A stretch of DNA of 64,000 nucleotides from Salarias fasciatus. Its lineage: Eukaryota > Chordata > Actinopteri > Blenniiformes > Blenniidae. Both the position numbers and the translations under genes were made by a program. Below, piece after piece: positions 16,330 to 42,200 of this stretch. The notes beneath the pieces were generated by a model. It did not search any database. It had not been told where the DNA came from and saw only the letters and a program-made list of their open reading frames with translations. Within the stretch, counting starts at the first letter, position 1; the number at the start of each line of letters is the position of its first letter. Location of the stretch: the NCBI RefSeq assembly GCF_902148845.1, contig NW_021941230.1:12937651-13001650 (forward strand), given 5' to 3'.

Positions 16330-16886
16330 CGTGTAGAGCAGATTGAAGAGTCAGCCTGGAGGACAAACTGTGTTTTTCTGGACTTCAGTCTGGAAAAGTT
16401 CCTAAACATGAAACTTCGAGTCACAAACTTGTCGTAAAGCTTCCGGGTTGAACCAGTTTGAAACTGACCAATCAGATTGCTTCTCTTAAAAATGCATCAG
16501 GAAACGGGACGCTCATTGGATGAGAGAAAGCCATAGAACTATGAATGCAGAATCACAGACCTTTAAACATAACGCTGGATGTGAGGAAACCCCATTTCTG
16601 ATTGTTTTGGGTGATTAGCAGAATTTAAATGAGCTCATTTTTAACATATCTCAGGAGCGTCTGAATGACTTTGACAACCTGCTGCATTATTTAAGGGAAA
16701 GCTCTAAATTCATCTTTTCAGTCTATGTAGCAGAGGACGCTGATGAAAACCACTTTTTGTAATGGAAAGTTAAGCTACTTATATTTTTCCAAGTTACAAA
16801 ACAAACTAGATTCACTCGAGAACAGGCCACACAAATCATTTTAAGCCACTGAAATTCTCAACTTTTGACCTTCACTGAGTGGTTTG
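16330..16886. other. ccdc14 promoter side and unassigned sequence
   Basis: About 550 bp upstream of ccdc14. CCAAT-type words occur near 16470 (gaccaatcag). No gene was recognised. Confidence 0.4.
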
Positions 16887-17000
16887 ATGCCTTTTCTTCT
16901 CCATCTTGGACATTTTACAAAATTTAATATGCTAGTCATTTCCCATAATGAACACCCTCTGCAGCATAACTTGTTCTGAGAGAAAAGTTCCAACACTGCC

Positions 17001-17035
<35 letters not shown>

Positions 17036-18014
17036 CTTAATTTTTATTAACATTCAACACATACATGAACAACACTTACAAATTCAACTGCCATTTTTCA
17101 AAAGGTAAATGATCGGTATTATGAAGTACAAATAGGTGAAAAGAAAAAGGAAAAAGAAAAAAAAAAAAAGCAGAACTGAAATAAAACAAGGATTTCAGAA
17201 ATAAATAGAGACAAAAGGTTAACATTTGTTCCAAGATGTACTTGATAATTTTGATCTGTTCACTGCACTATGTCCATTGCAGGCATCCACCTTCTTATGA
17301 ATATGTCAGTTTGGAGTCTCAGCCAGTATGTAATTTGTTCCATCTGGTAAATTTCCCTGACTTTGTCCCTCCACATGTTGTGTGTTGGAGGATCTGGTTT
17401 CAACCACATAACTGCAATGCATTTATTTGCTGCTGCTAACAATATCTGAAAAAAAAATATTTTAGACCTTCCCACTATACCGACTGGTGTCAACCCAAAT
17501 ATAGCCACCCTTGGATCAATCTCTATATTCAGGTGAAAGATTTCAATCATGGATGCAAAAACTCCCCGCCAAAACATTTTTAGTTTGGGGCAGAACCAAA
17601 ATGTGTGGGCATGATTTCCATTTTCAAAATTACAATTCTTCTAACATTTGTTTGGGTGTGTTCTACTCATTTTGGACACTATTACTGGAGTACGAAAGAA
17701 TCTTATGTTTACCTTCAATTTAAACTCCATTCATGAGTTTGAATTTGTCACAAGAAGTGCTTCAGTGCATATTTCACTCCATGTTTCTTCTGAAATACTC
17801 AGACTCAACACTGCCAGTTTTGACTTGCAATCAGATTTATTGATCAACCACCTTTGCATGCCTTTTCTTCTCCATTTTGGACATTTTACAAAATTTAATA
17901 CGGTAGTCATTTCCCATATGAACACCCTCCGCAGCATAACTTACTCAGAGAAAATTTAAAACACTGCCAGTTTTGACTTGCAATCAGATTTATTGATCAA
18001 CCACCTTTGCATGC
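16887..18014. repeat. Tandem duplication of ~153 bp, first copy split by a LINE
   Basis: The unit beginning ATGCCTTTTCTTCTCC and ending CACCTTTGCATGC is present twice. Copy 1 is 16887-17002 plus 17818-17867. Copy 2 is 17857-18014 and intact. The two differ at scattered positions, so the duplication is not recent. The gap in copy 1 is exactly the LINE insertion at 17003-17805. On the - strand the unit contains AATAAA, a possible ddx4 poly(A) signal, in both copies. Confidence 0.85.
17003..17805 (-). mobile_element. 5'-truncated L1-type LINE with target-site duplications
   Basis: About 800 bp lies between two copies of CAACACTGCCAG (16991-17002 and 17806-17817). The left end is a long T run, which is the poly(A) tail of a - strand element. 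The - strand reading at 17260-17577 resembles the C-terminal end of L1-clade ORF2: a WRG motif, then an Ala-rich helix, then WLKPDPPTHNMWRDKVREIY and a MEQITYWLR segment that parallels the human L1 region around MWHIYTMEYYAAI. Upstream of this the frame is interrupted by stop codons, so the copy is dead. Its truncation, A-tail and duplicated target are the standard marks of target-primed reverse transcription. Confidence 0.88.
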
Positions 18015-18221
18015 AAATAAGAAAAACAAACAAGCCACAAGGATTTTATGTGGTTGAGAAAAACTTTCTTCACTTGGACATTTTAACTTCGTCCATATCC
18101 ACACACAAAAAAAAAAACACTGCAAACAAACACTGCAAACAAACACTGAGACCGAAACAAAGAACACTTCGAATGGAAAAATAACTGCAGCTCCTCCTCC
18201 TCATTCCCAATCTTCTTCTCC

Positions 18222-25970
<7,749 letters not shown>

Positions 25971-26763
25971 TTCTTTGAGCACCTGATCACATCCAAAACA
26001 AACAACAGGTTACTGTGGTTCTCAGTCTCGTCATCCTTATATTGCCAAACTCAAGACATGCAATTCACAGGACACCATTCTAAAACCGTAATTTGTTCTT
26101 TAACTGACATAAAATTATATATCACACCATACACTTTATCATTTCCATTCTGAAAGACTTTGTAAAATGATCACCAGCCCTCTTCATTAAACATTCAGTT
26201 CTGTCAAGTTTTTGAACTAGTTAAATACTAAATTATTAATGGGAAATGTTTTTACATTAGGTGAGCTACTACCAATATTAATCACTCTTGATATATCTTG
26301 ACACTTTTTAATTAAGATAAAAATGTTCCAGAACAGGGGAGAATTCTTAACAAAATTTCAGCCCCACCACAAACACAGACTGTATATGAAAGTCAAGCAT
26401 ATTAACAACCCAAAGGTGGAGAAAGGAGAAATTGTATCCATACATAACAGGAAAAAAAGAATTCAGAAATTAAGTGGCACAGCACGCGGTGACCACGTGA
26501 GTCATTAGCGGAGCATGCAGGTGTCTTAGCTAGCTTCGCCTGCACGCGACACACGATGAAAAATGTTACAATTATGGTTCAAATTTCGCTTAAACACGGT
26601 AGTAGAGAGCCAAATTGGTATAAAATGCATATTAAAAGGTTTTTTGCTTCGTATTCGGAAAATAAAGTAATTGAATCAACGTGCTAAAAAAACCGTTAGC
26701 GCCGGTGGGCTGTGACTCGGCGAAAACGAGGCAGCGGAGTGTCACAGTAAAAGTGGATAACTC

Positions 26764-26980
26764 ACCTACTTTTCCTCTTGCTCTTGCAAATTGGTCGCTA
26801 AATTAACAGCAGTAAATACCTGCTGAAATAAAAAAAAAAGACAATAATTTGGTGAAAACTGGCAGAAACTAAAAATGTGTTCGTCCCTGCGCGGCTCCAG
26901 GTGAGGCTCCGTCTGCTCCTGACGAAAGAAAGAAAACCTGCCCGCGCTGCATGCTGGGTTGCCACTTACGGCACTTTCCC
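26764..26980 (-). promoter_or_regulatory. ddx4: ddx4 non-coding first exon and promoter region
   Basis: On the - strand a good 5' splice donor (AAAAGTAG|gtgagt) ends an untranslated exon near 26764. GC-rich sequence continues to about 26980, then AT-rich spacer follows. Transcription start is not visible from sequence alone. Confidence 0.45.
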
Positions 26981-28110
26981 GCTCAGCATTCGAGCTTCAG
27001 TCCATCCAAAGCAACGCACTGTACTGGCACATATTTTATTCAAATACATGTCTGGTTTAATTTTATTAATATAGCTGATTGTTGAAGTTTTCATTTATTT
27101 AAAGATAAACTTCGTTTTATGCTGTTATTGGCTGGCGTTAAAAGTAAGGCCGTCATATTAAATGAGGACGCACTTTTTTATTTAAAAGATTAAAATCATC
27201 AGAACTTATGGGACCGAGTAAAATGTGATGTTACTTTAGTGACTTACGATTATTTCAACTATTTTTTGAGAAATATTAAATTCCTTCAACGATTTCCTTC
27301 CTCATCGAAAGAGAAGTAGGTCCTCATCCAAGATGGCGGTAACACTGGCCTCGAATGGATCTCCAAGGTTACCATTACAACATTTTGATAATGAGCTATA
27401 TACATTTCCACAATCTACGTAAAATTTCACAAAAGGCACAAGATCGATAGACGACACAAGTATAAAGATAGATATATTATGACCATATTGTTAATTTGTA
27501 AAATGTACAGCTCGATTGTGTATTAAATTTAAAGCCAGTGAACGTTGATTAATTAAAAGGATCCATTAATTTTACAGCCAATCAGCCAACTGAAATACGT
27601 GGACAATTCTATTTGTTTTCAATTTGTAGTTCTGTGGGTATAAGTCTCTGATTCTACCATTCAGGATATATGTATGTCCATGACTGTACTTATATAAGTC
27701 TGGCACTTCATTTTTATTTGTCTGTGATTCTAGTTTTTCATGTCTTTGATTTTATTGCCTGGAATTCTTTTAAATGTTTCAGTATGCTCGTCCATTCTAG
27801 CTCAATATATCTAGGTTCGAGTTCCATAAACTTAGGTTCTAGCCAATATTGATCTATTCTCGGGGAGTCCGGTTCCGGTTCTCGTGTCAGTCCGGTTCCG
27901 GTCCTCTTGTCAGCCCGGACCAGCATGTCTTCCATCGGAACGCAGTGCATTGTGGGAAGTGGGCTGCTTGTGAAGTCAAGATGGCGAAGCTGAGGCAGAG
28001 GAGAGAGCTGCAGCGGGAAGGCCGTGAATGAAGTTTGAGCCCGCGGAAGACCTAGCAGCATCCACACACAGCACCCACAATAAGAAAAATCACAGCGGAG
28101 AAAGTCTCGT
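26981..28110 (+). promoter_or_regulatory. ube3a: ube3a 5' region with YY1-type and SBS-type motifs
   Basis: The stretch from about 27850 to 28260 is GC-rich and CpG-dense. CAAGATGGCG at 27977-27986 and CAAGATGGCGG at 27329-27339 match the YY1 initiator-type motif AAnATGGCG. TGCATTGTGGGAAG at 27946-27959 matches half of the ZNF143/THAP11 element in reverse. Direct repeats of GTCCGGTTCCGGT occur near 27868-27903. Motifs are seen; promoter use is inferred. Confidence 0.5.
27981..28031 (+). CDS. Possible 16-codon upstream ORF in the ube3a 5' UTR
   Basis: ATG in a strong context (CAAGATGG) opens a frame MAKLRQRRELQREGRE and stops 80 bases before the proposed ube3a start. It counts as a uORF only if transcription begins upstream of 27981, which is not known. 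Confidence 0.3.
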   Translation: MAKLRQRRELQREGRE

Positions 28111-33677
<5,567 letters not shown>

Positions 33678-34663
33678 GCCCACCTCCCCACCACCCCACC
33701 CCCCTCCCCGCCCCAAACAGACTCCTTCTCAGAAAGCCCATCGAACCCGGACCCAGCCCCCTCCCCGTCTCAGACACAATCTGACAGGTGACAAAGCGCC
33801 GGAGCAGAGCGTGTTTGGAGGAATCCTGGTTGTCGTAGAGCGCTGTCGTAGTTCTGCTGCTGTGCCTGCATCCTCCCCGTCAGTGTAAGCACACAGATCT
33901 TCTGAAGTACCCACTCCCACATCCACGCAGCCTCCCTCCCTCCCTCGCTCCTTTTTTTTTTTTTTTTTGGTTTCATGTACAGAGAGGATGGTTTTCCTTA
34001 TTATTTATTTTAAGGTGAAATGGGTTATTTTTCCTGCCTGCCTGTTGGGGGAGGGTTCAAATTACGTGATGTAAATCTGGGACAATGCAGATGATATAAA
34101 GCCCCCCCCCCCCAGTGGAATGAAACCATGTTCAAGTAGCCCTGAACTCTGGTCCACAGACAGAGAATCTAGTTATTAGAGTAGATTTTAATGCAAAATA
34201 TTCTATTCTCCACTGATCATTCCACTCACACCTGATTGGACCTGATCCAAGAAGCCGGTTCGTCACGGTTCTCCACGGCTCATTGTGGTCCCTCCCCAGT
34301 CTGTTCTGGCCCAAAATGCCCAGTTCTGGACGGTCACATCGTCGGGTCAGTTCTGGGTTTCCATGGCTCACCATGGTCCATTTCATCCTCCTCTGGTCCG
34401 CCTTGGCCCCTCACAGCACGCCTTGGTTCTCCGTGAGCCACCACGGCTCCTTTCCGCTCCCTCATACGGCACATCGTCAAATAGCTGCTTTAGTTGTTTC
34501 ATTTTCCTTTGTGGGGGAGGGGGGGACACTGCAGGTTGGACTAAAACATGTCAGAGCTGTGTAAGTGCACTTAGACATTTTCAGAATGTTTGTTTTGTGG
34601 CCACACGTCGCCATGATTGTTCGAAGCATTTTATTTCCTTGTCTTCCTGTGTTGACGATTCTG

Positions 34664-34669
34664 AATAAA
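34664..34669 (+). terminator. ube3a: ube3a poly(A) signal
   Basis: AATAAA about 1 kb beyond the ube3a stop. The intervening sequence contains a T-run (33953-33968), a C-run (34103-34113) and a GC-rich stretch at 34230-34450 with loosely repeated GGTTCTCCACGGCTC-like phrases. Confidence 0.6.
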
Positions 34670-36395
34670 ACAAAACAAAAGGAAACAGTATTGATACGTC
34701 GCTGCAGTCGGAGGACCGCGGACCCGTAGAGCAGCCGTGAGGCGTTCACTGACCGTCGGTTCTTCTGGTGCCATCCTTCACGCTCAGCGGGGAAGAGGTC
34801 CAGGGTTCTGGATCTGGACCGGGGGTCCGGCTCTGGTTACACCTGTTGTTCCTCGACCTGATGAGAAGCCCCCATCAGTACGGCAGATTAGAGCCACATG
34901 ACCAGCGTGAAGCTGCTGTTTGTTTTGTTTTTTGTTTTTTCTCTTGATAATTTTTTTCTCCCATAAACATTTTGACATCTTGCTTGTAATTCCACTTTTA
35001 TGAAAGTCTATTTTTTTTGTTTTCACTTTACATTATGTTCACTTTTTGAGTTTGACGTAACGCGAGTCAACAATTCTCAATGTTTTAACTGAAATAATGA
35101 TATTTTCACTAAAAAAAATGAATAAATTGAGTTTATTGGTTGTTGTTACAATTTCTTTTTAGTATTTGAACCTATTATTATTATTATTAGTTACCAAACT
35201 TTAATTTTAAGGTTTAATCCAAATCTTTTATATTTTCTCCTGCTTCATTATTCTTATTCTGGATGTAAATGTCTTCTTTTAAGTATGTTCATAGTTGCCA
35301 CTAATATTCCAAAAGTAAATAATGGCAGAGATAAAATTCATTAGGATATTTTTTAATAACTTTTTTTTAAATGCTATTTTATAAACTTCATCATGGCTGC
35401 AAAAATTCTTTTAAAATCTTTTTTTTCTTATTTGAAATGATAGGTTAGACAGATTTTGGTATTCTTAAATTATTTCTGCCCAATTTTTCCACTTTCAACT
35501 AACTCACTCTTTATTTTTGCTTTTCGCTTTGAATTCATGTCGCTCTGATCTGCCACTGAAGCAGGTAAATTGAGGAACGATCTGCAGTAAACTGTTTATC
35601 AAGAAATTTGGTCCGTTTTGGAAGAGCAGATGCTGTTTGGATGTGTGGACACGGGTGTAACCACTGCTGACACATTATTGTTCGCACTTTGTGTTCGATA
35701 TAAACGGAGTTATCGACTGTGAAAGGCTGTTTTCTGTCATTTCCACCAGTTTCTCCGTCACATCTGTTGCAGCTAGAAATTTTCTGCTTTCTCAGATTAT
35801 TATTTTCAGTCCAGCCAGTCTTTTTTTTGTTTGTTTGTTTGCATGACTCATTTATTCAAAGTGTCCTCACTGCTTGTTTGAAGGGGAAACAAAATGCAGA
35901 CCTGAAGTGTTTTTGCATTTGACAGAGTCAAATATACCTTAGGCTTAAATGCACAGGAGACTTTCCACACCAGAGTTTCCTCACAGCGCTTTTTATTTGC
36001 ATGTGTGAACTAAAACTACAGATAAAATTTACAAAAAAATCTCAAACATGCAAGTGAAATGGTAAAAATTGCTGAAAATGAGTGTTCAACTACATTGAAA
36101 ATTGCTAATTATAGTGAATTTCATTCATCAGAAGCAGCTGGAGATGTAATTGTAAGTGGTCAGTGTGTCCCTTTAATTCCTGAAGTTGGCAAATGTCTGC
36201 TCCTCTCACATTTTGTCTCGCTTTCAAACAAGTAATTTGACACTAACCTCCTCAACCTGTCCACTCCACAGTAAGCATTCATATCATTCTAAAGCAGGGG
36301 GTGCACGGTCGCTTCGAGATGCGAAGAGTTGTTTGATCAACTCCTGCTCCAGAAAACCACTTCTTCTCATGTGATGATACCTGAGCCAACAGTCC

Positions 36396-36459
36396 GCTGG
36401 GTCTGGGTCTGGGTCTGGATCTGGATCTGGATCTGGATCTGGACCCGGATCCGGATCTG
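36396..36459. repeat. (GGRTCT)n hexamer minisatellite
   Basis: About ten tandem 6-bp units, GGGTCT changing to GGATCT, degenerate at the right end. Confidence 0.9.
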
Positions 36460-36742
36460 TAAAATGCTGAGTGAGCCACTCTCTCTGTCTCTCTCTCCGC
36501 CTCCTCTCGTCCTCATGGGTTTATGGAGAAGCCCCTTTGATTCCCTTCAGTAAACGGAGTGCCTACATGTGGGAGGCTTCTGAACCGCTGACGCTCACCT
36601 GGACATGTGACCAGGCTCCTCAGCCTGCTGAAGGTCAAAGGTCACGGGTTCGATGAAAGGCTGAAAGTGCTCAGTGTTTGTGAAAACATGCTCAATAAAG
36701 ACGACTGCTTTTTTCCAGCTTGTTTGGCCTGATTTTAAATAT

Positions 36743-36744
<2 letters not shown>

Positions 36745-36776
<32 letters not shown>
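36745..36776. repeat. G homopolymer, 32 bases
   Basis: An uninterrupted run of 32 G. Such a length is rare in vertebrate DNA and could be a true poly-G tract or a sequencing or assembly artefact. Confidence 0.9.
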
Positions 36777-36778
<2 letters not shown>

Positions 36779-37140
36779 TACAGTTTTAGAACATAATTTT
36801 GTTGTTTTTATGTAGAATGGAATCTTTAGCATAAAACTGAACAATATCAGATATAAATAATTTAGAAATAAATACTGTACTGAAAGGAAAAACTGTTTTT
36901 TTTAACAATAATGAAGTTATGTTTTACATCATTAATATAAAAGAAAATCAGTTTGATGGTGTAAGCAACTAAAATCATTGATTTCAGAATTTAAAACTTT
37001 AGAATGAAATGTCACACAATGTGTTGAGCCCTCAAAAGTCAGTAAATTGATTTATTTTGGCTAGTTCAGCTCATTGATCCACTGAAACAAACTCAAATGA
37101 AAAAGATTTGTTTCTATTGAAACATTTTATTACAGAAATT

Positions 37141-38037
37141 AAAAAAAAAAAAGCGCACCGTGAATGAAACAAGGAAACTCTCTCTGGAAAACACTTTCAG
37201 CGAATGAATGATCGGTCTTCTGCACGTAAATTAGTGCCTAATAAAACTCAACAAAAGTCAATGAAGAGCCCAAACTGAATCACAACAGTTGACCTCTCAG
37301 TGTGCTTCACAGAGCTAATCTCTGCACACTACATCACCCCTTTACATGCCGGTGTGTATTTGCTCCTTTGTGCTCACGTTTCATCCCGTCAAAGCGTAGT
37401 GGAGAACTTAACTGTGGAACCAGTGCGACATTCTACACCACACACAAGAAAAGAGAGATGAAATGATCACTCTGCCTCCTATAGATCCATAATTTTGTTC
37501 ATTTTGATCATGTAATTAGTGAAGATACCAACATTTTATATGATGTATCATAATATGACATTTTTATTTAAGTGTAACATACATTAATTCCTTGTGGAAT
37601 ATATTTGGAATTAAATTCTAATAAGTTAATGTATTAACTTTATTTAAAAAGACATCATTAATCTTTATTGTAAAAACTCTGTACTGCCCTCCTGTGGATG
37701 CAGTAGGAAAAGTTGCAGTACATGGAACCTGTGGAGGTTTTATGATTTTGAAAAACTTTCACAGATTGCCTCTTTCAAAAGCATTAAAAACAACATTTTT
37801 ATTTTGGAAAACGCCTTCAGAAGATATTTTGAGTCACTTTACAGGGAAGTTAAAAACACAGAAACAAACGGGTGAGGCGGGAGTCGGGACGAGTTCCCAA
37901 CGCTGAGACAGAAGCGAGGGTCGGACTGGGTGATGGATCTGAGGTCAGATTTGTTTCCGGTTACTTGCAGGCCGTTGTTTGGCATCCATTCTTCTCAATT
38001 CTTCAGAAAGACAGTCGTGGTTCTCTGCAGTGCGTTC
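37141..38037 (-). other. Probable carm1l 3' UTR / downstream region
   Basis: Sequence following the carm1l stop on the - strand. Near 37124-37129 a TTTATT (AATAAA on the - strand) could end the transcript. A possible alternative last exon around 37855-37945 is discussed as a finding. No other gene was recognised. Confidence 0.4.
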
Positions 38038-39112
38038 CTACCTGAGGAACGGGTTCTTGAGGTCCAGACAGTTTCCAGATCTGCATCCTGATTGGTCGAC
38101 AGTGGCTGTGATCTGGATGTCGTAGCTCTGTCTGCTGGCAGAAAGGGTTCAGAACCAGCAGTGGTTTTACAGATGCTTTTTCGGAGATGCTTTTACCTGT
38201 TGTTGGCGGTCAGCAGCACCGATCCAGACAGAGTCTGGCCCAGACGGGCGAAGAGAGGCGTCTGCAGCAAACATCTGACCTGAGACCATCGGGTCAGAGG
38301 CTCTGTGGGGGCTGTGGACAGCCACACTGTGGCGCTGCCAGCAGAAAAGCCCACATGGTTACATCCTTCCTATAACTACAAAGCTCGCCAACAAGACAAG
38401 AGGAAAGTTCACCTGGATCCCCGATAGGCCACGTCGAACCAGAAGGCCAGTCCATGTATCAAACCGGACTGGAGCAGTGGGAACACAAAGGGGATGTCTA
38501 TCCTGGAATCACAGTAAGAAGAAAGATTACTTCACCTATTCTCTCAATAGTTTCATACAGTGAGTCCCGGGTGTGTGAAAAACCTGTGTAAATCTTCTTG
38601 TGTAGCTTCCAGGAAGTCAATGCTGTGCTTCACTGACTTCGCCATCAGGACGTGCACATCAAACGTGTCCTGATGAACACAGAATCAATACGATCAGGGT
38701 TTATGGTGGAACGCCTGTTGATTTTACCCCCAGACACACAGAACAAACTGAGCTGTTTATCACTATGATTTCACTCAGGAAAGTCTACATTAAAATGAGG
38801 AAATGTTTCAAATCCCATGAATGAATTGTATTCAGTGTAAAGTGGTAAATTATAGAACTCTCAGCTGTGCAGATGAAATCTGGGTGTCTTTAATGTTCTA
38901 AGGTTGATCAATGATGTCGGATGCACTGTTTCCACTTCCTGTTTGAACGGGGAAGTTTCCGACTTCCCTCTCGACTGGCGAACGCACCAGGAGTGTTTGA
39001 AATGTCTCACCACGATAGGCTGCTTGAAGAACTCGTCCACAGCAGCAGCGTGCAGAGCGCTCAGGTTAACTCCGTAGAAACTCCTCTGCTGCCTGGAAAG
39101 AAACAAACCATG

Positions 39113-39207
<95 letters not shown>

Positions 39208-42200
39208 AAGAACCGTTCATGTCACAACTCTTTGCAGATGACACTGTGTTTTAATGTTCAGCCTGAATGAGTCTCTTTATCTTTGAGTTTTAGTTTTTCA
39301 AACTGGTTTGTTTTTAACAATCTTCATCTTCTTCATTCGTTTTAGAGCTCAGAGATAAATGAACACACTTTTTACCTTAATTATACTCTGTATTGATAGG
39401 CTTAATTAAGCTTAAATAAGCTTGTATTTATGTTATTTATTTATTCAATAGTTTAATACTATTTACTGATCTATGAACTGTACTTTACTCCATCACTCTA
39501 CTCTCGTATATTTGCTTTGGCTTTTGATAGTCAATCATGTTACTAATTTAACATCAATATCTTATTTCTTTTAATAGTTAAGTATGAATTAGGTTACTTT
39601 GTTGTCATTATAGATTTTGATAAATTATTGTTGGTGTTTTTTTACCTTTTCATTTGTCCATAAATCCATCCATCTGCCATATTTCCAAATGCCTATATTG
39701 TTAATTTAAATTTTTATTGTCATATTGTTTTTTGATGATACGATGCTTCAAATAAACACTGAACATTATTATAATTAAGGCTGATAGACTTAAAAAACAT
39801 TTTAAAAACTGTGATTTTTGTTTCATTTCAGATAATGTTTTAAGTTAAAACATCTGTTTTCAGTTAAAACTTTAATAAAGACCCTGGCAGAGCAACAGAA
39901 ACTCATATCGGTTTAATCCTATAAATTCAGGACTGAAGTGAACCTGATCATTTCAGATCCAACAGGAAACATGGCCGACTGACTGTGTGTGAGTGTGTGT
40001 GGAAGAAAAGAACAGACTCCAGTGTGTTTGTGTCCTCATGCATGTCTTTATGTGTGTGAGAGACCAGAATGCCGCCCGTGCGCAGTGCTCAAAGTAGAGC
40101 TGCTCGTCGGTGAAGGGAGCCAGATGAATATCAGCACAGGAGGGGAACAGCAGGCCTGCATGGATGATCCACACATCAGCACACACACACACAGACACAC
40201 ACGGACCTGAATCCTCCTCTACGCTCACTCACCGTTGGGCTTCAGCCATTTTTTGGCATATAGGAAGTCGTCCATCAGCTTCCTGTTGAGCAGCATGTAG
40301 CCCATGGGCTCAGAGATGATGACATCCACCGTTTCAGCACAACGGACCTCCTCCACCGACCCCTCCAGGACCCTGATCTTCTCCTGCACATGGTTACTGC
40401 GGACCAGGACCTGCACAGGACACGGTGCCAATCCACAGCCACAAATGAGAATTATTCTTTAAGAGCATACACAGACAGATACAAACTTCAGTTCTGCCAT
40501 ACATTTTGAAATCTGGTGGTTTTCTGGAACTGCTGATGACAGATCAGCCTCGGTTGTGTGAGAAAAGCTGATAGAGTTTGTAGATTTCAGTCCTGTGAGG
40601 AGCCTCCTGCAGCATTTCTTCTACTGAAGCCTGCGCCAGATGTTGCTGCAAGTCATTACCTCTGCAGAATGCCACGCTCTGCATGTGATGTATGTACTCT
40701 ACGTGTGTGTGTGGGTGTGTGTGTTTCTCTGCAGGCTTCACGGGGCCAAAACACACACGCACACTGTTTTCCAAACTCTGGATTTTCTGTTGATCGGTTC
40801 AAACCAGCGGAGAGTGGAACATGATCAAACCTGCTGAATGATGTCTGAAAGGTTAATAGGGAATAAAAAATAGATGGAGGAGTGAGCAGTTACTTGTGTG
40901 TACGTGGCCGCCGGGCTGGACTCCACAGCGTAGACTCTGGAAGCTCCAGCCTGGACAGAGAAGAAGGACAGAATAGCAGAGCCACAGCAGACATCCAGAA
41001 CCACCTACAGAGATGACAAGAGAGGGAAGATTTCACAGTTCAAGTGTCAGATTCCTGGTTACACTCACGATCATACTAAATACATGGAAATAAACAGTTT
41101 GAGCTTATTCCCGTTTTCTTTTCTTTTTCTTTTTAAAGGTCAAAACAACTAAAAAAGTAGGAGAAATGACAACAGTGGCTAAAACAACTGCAAGGCTGAA
41201 ATGTTCATTTTAATTGTAATATCAGTTTGCACCACTAGGTGGTATCATGATTCATTCAGTCCAGAGAACAGAACAGGACATGCTGATTCACGGGCCAAAA
41301 TCTACAAAAATTGAATTACACAGTCAGTCTGGTGAAAAAATGTGTTTCTGGCTAAATTCTTGACTTCCTAGTCTCTCCTGGAGGGTCTGGGTCTCCTGCG
41401 GCCCACCTTGTCTCTGAAGTCGCTCTCGTTGGCTAGGATGGCTCTCTGGTAGGTGGCGATCCTCAGGTGGTCCTGGAGCAGACTCTGCTGCTGGCCCAGA
41501 CAGCTCTGGAACTGGACACACCACAGTGAGGCGAGCTCCACCCGCTGAGCGTCTAAAGCCTCGCCCGCCCTACCTGGTGGCCCTCCGGTGGTCTCCTGGG
41601 TGAGGCCTCCTCGGGTTCTCCTGCTTTCAGAACCTCCTCCTGACCCGCTCTCCTGAGGAACCTCAGGAACATCTTTATATCTAAAGGGGGAAACAACGGT
41701 AACTGTTCTACAGGTCCGAACTCCTCTGGCAGATCACAGGAGAGTTTGAGGTACCGACCGGTGGGAGTCTTGAACTGCAGAAGAAGACTGAGCCTCCCGA
41801 TGGTGACGAGGAAGGACTGGGCTCCCACCTGACAGCAGTCCTCCGACACGGTCAGCTGGTACAGCGTGCTCCTGTTGGCTTCAGACACATTTCACATGAG
41901 ATGAGATCTTTCACGGAGGCCTTCTGGACTTCAGATGAGTTTGTTCCTGACCGTCCTGCACGGTGAGCTGCTGAGCCTCCTCCAGGCCAGAGCTCAGCAG
42001 CACCGTCAGGTCCTGTCCGGCTCTCTGTCGGCACACACTCAGGTTCATCTGAAACACACCACAGTTCCTCACATCCCTCTCCAACTGAGCTGAAGGCCTC
42101 GCTGCCGGCCCTCAGGCCTGGAGTCGGGCGGGTGTGTGCGGCTCACCTCCTCCTGCAGGGTGAAGACCCTGACGGAGAACGCTGGAGGCTCCTCGCCGCT

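Larger units (their letters stand above)
34690..37140. other. Intergenic region between ube3a and carm1l
   Basis: 2.4 kb with no recognised gene. An AATAAA at 36694-36699 followed by a TG/T-rich stretch marks a possible distal ube3a 3' end or the end of a non-coding transcript. 34690-36180 and 36780-37140 are AT-rich. Confidence 0.45.

Noticed and set aside
34230-34450. SINE-like or minisatellite array in the ube3a 3' region
   Set aside because: The repeated GGTTCTCCACGGCTC-like phrases are too irregular to define a unit, and no RNA polymerase III A/B boxes or poly(A) tail were seen.
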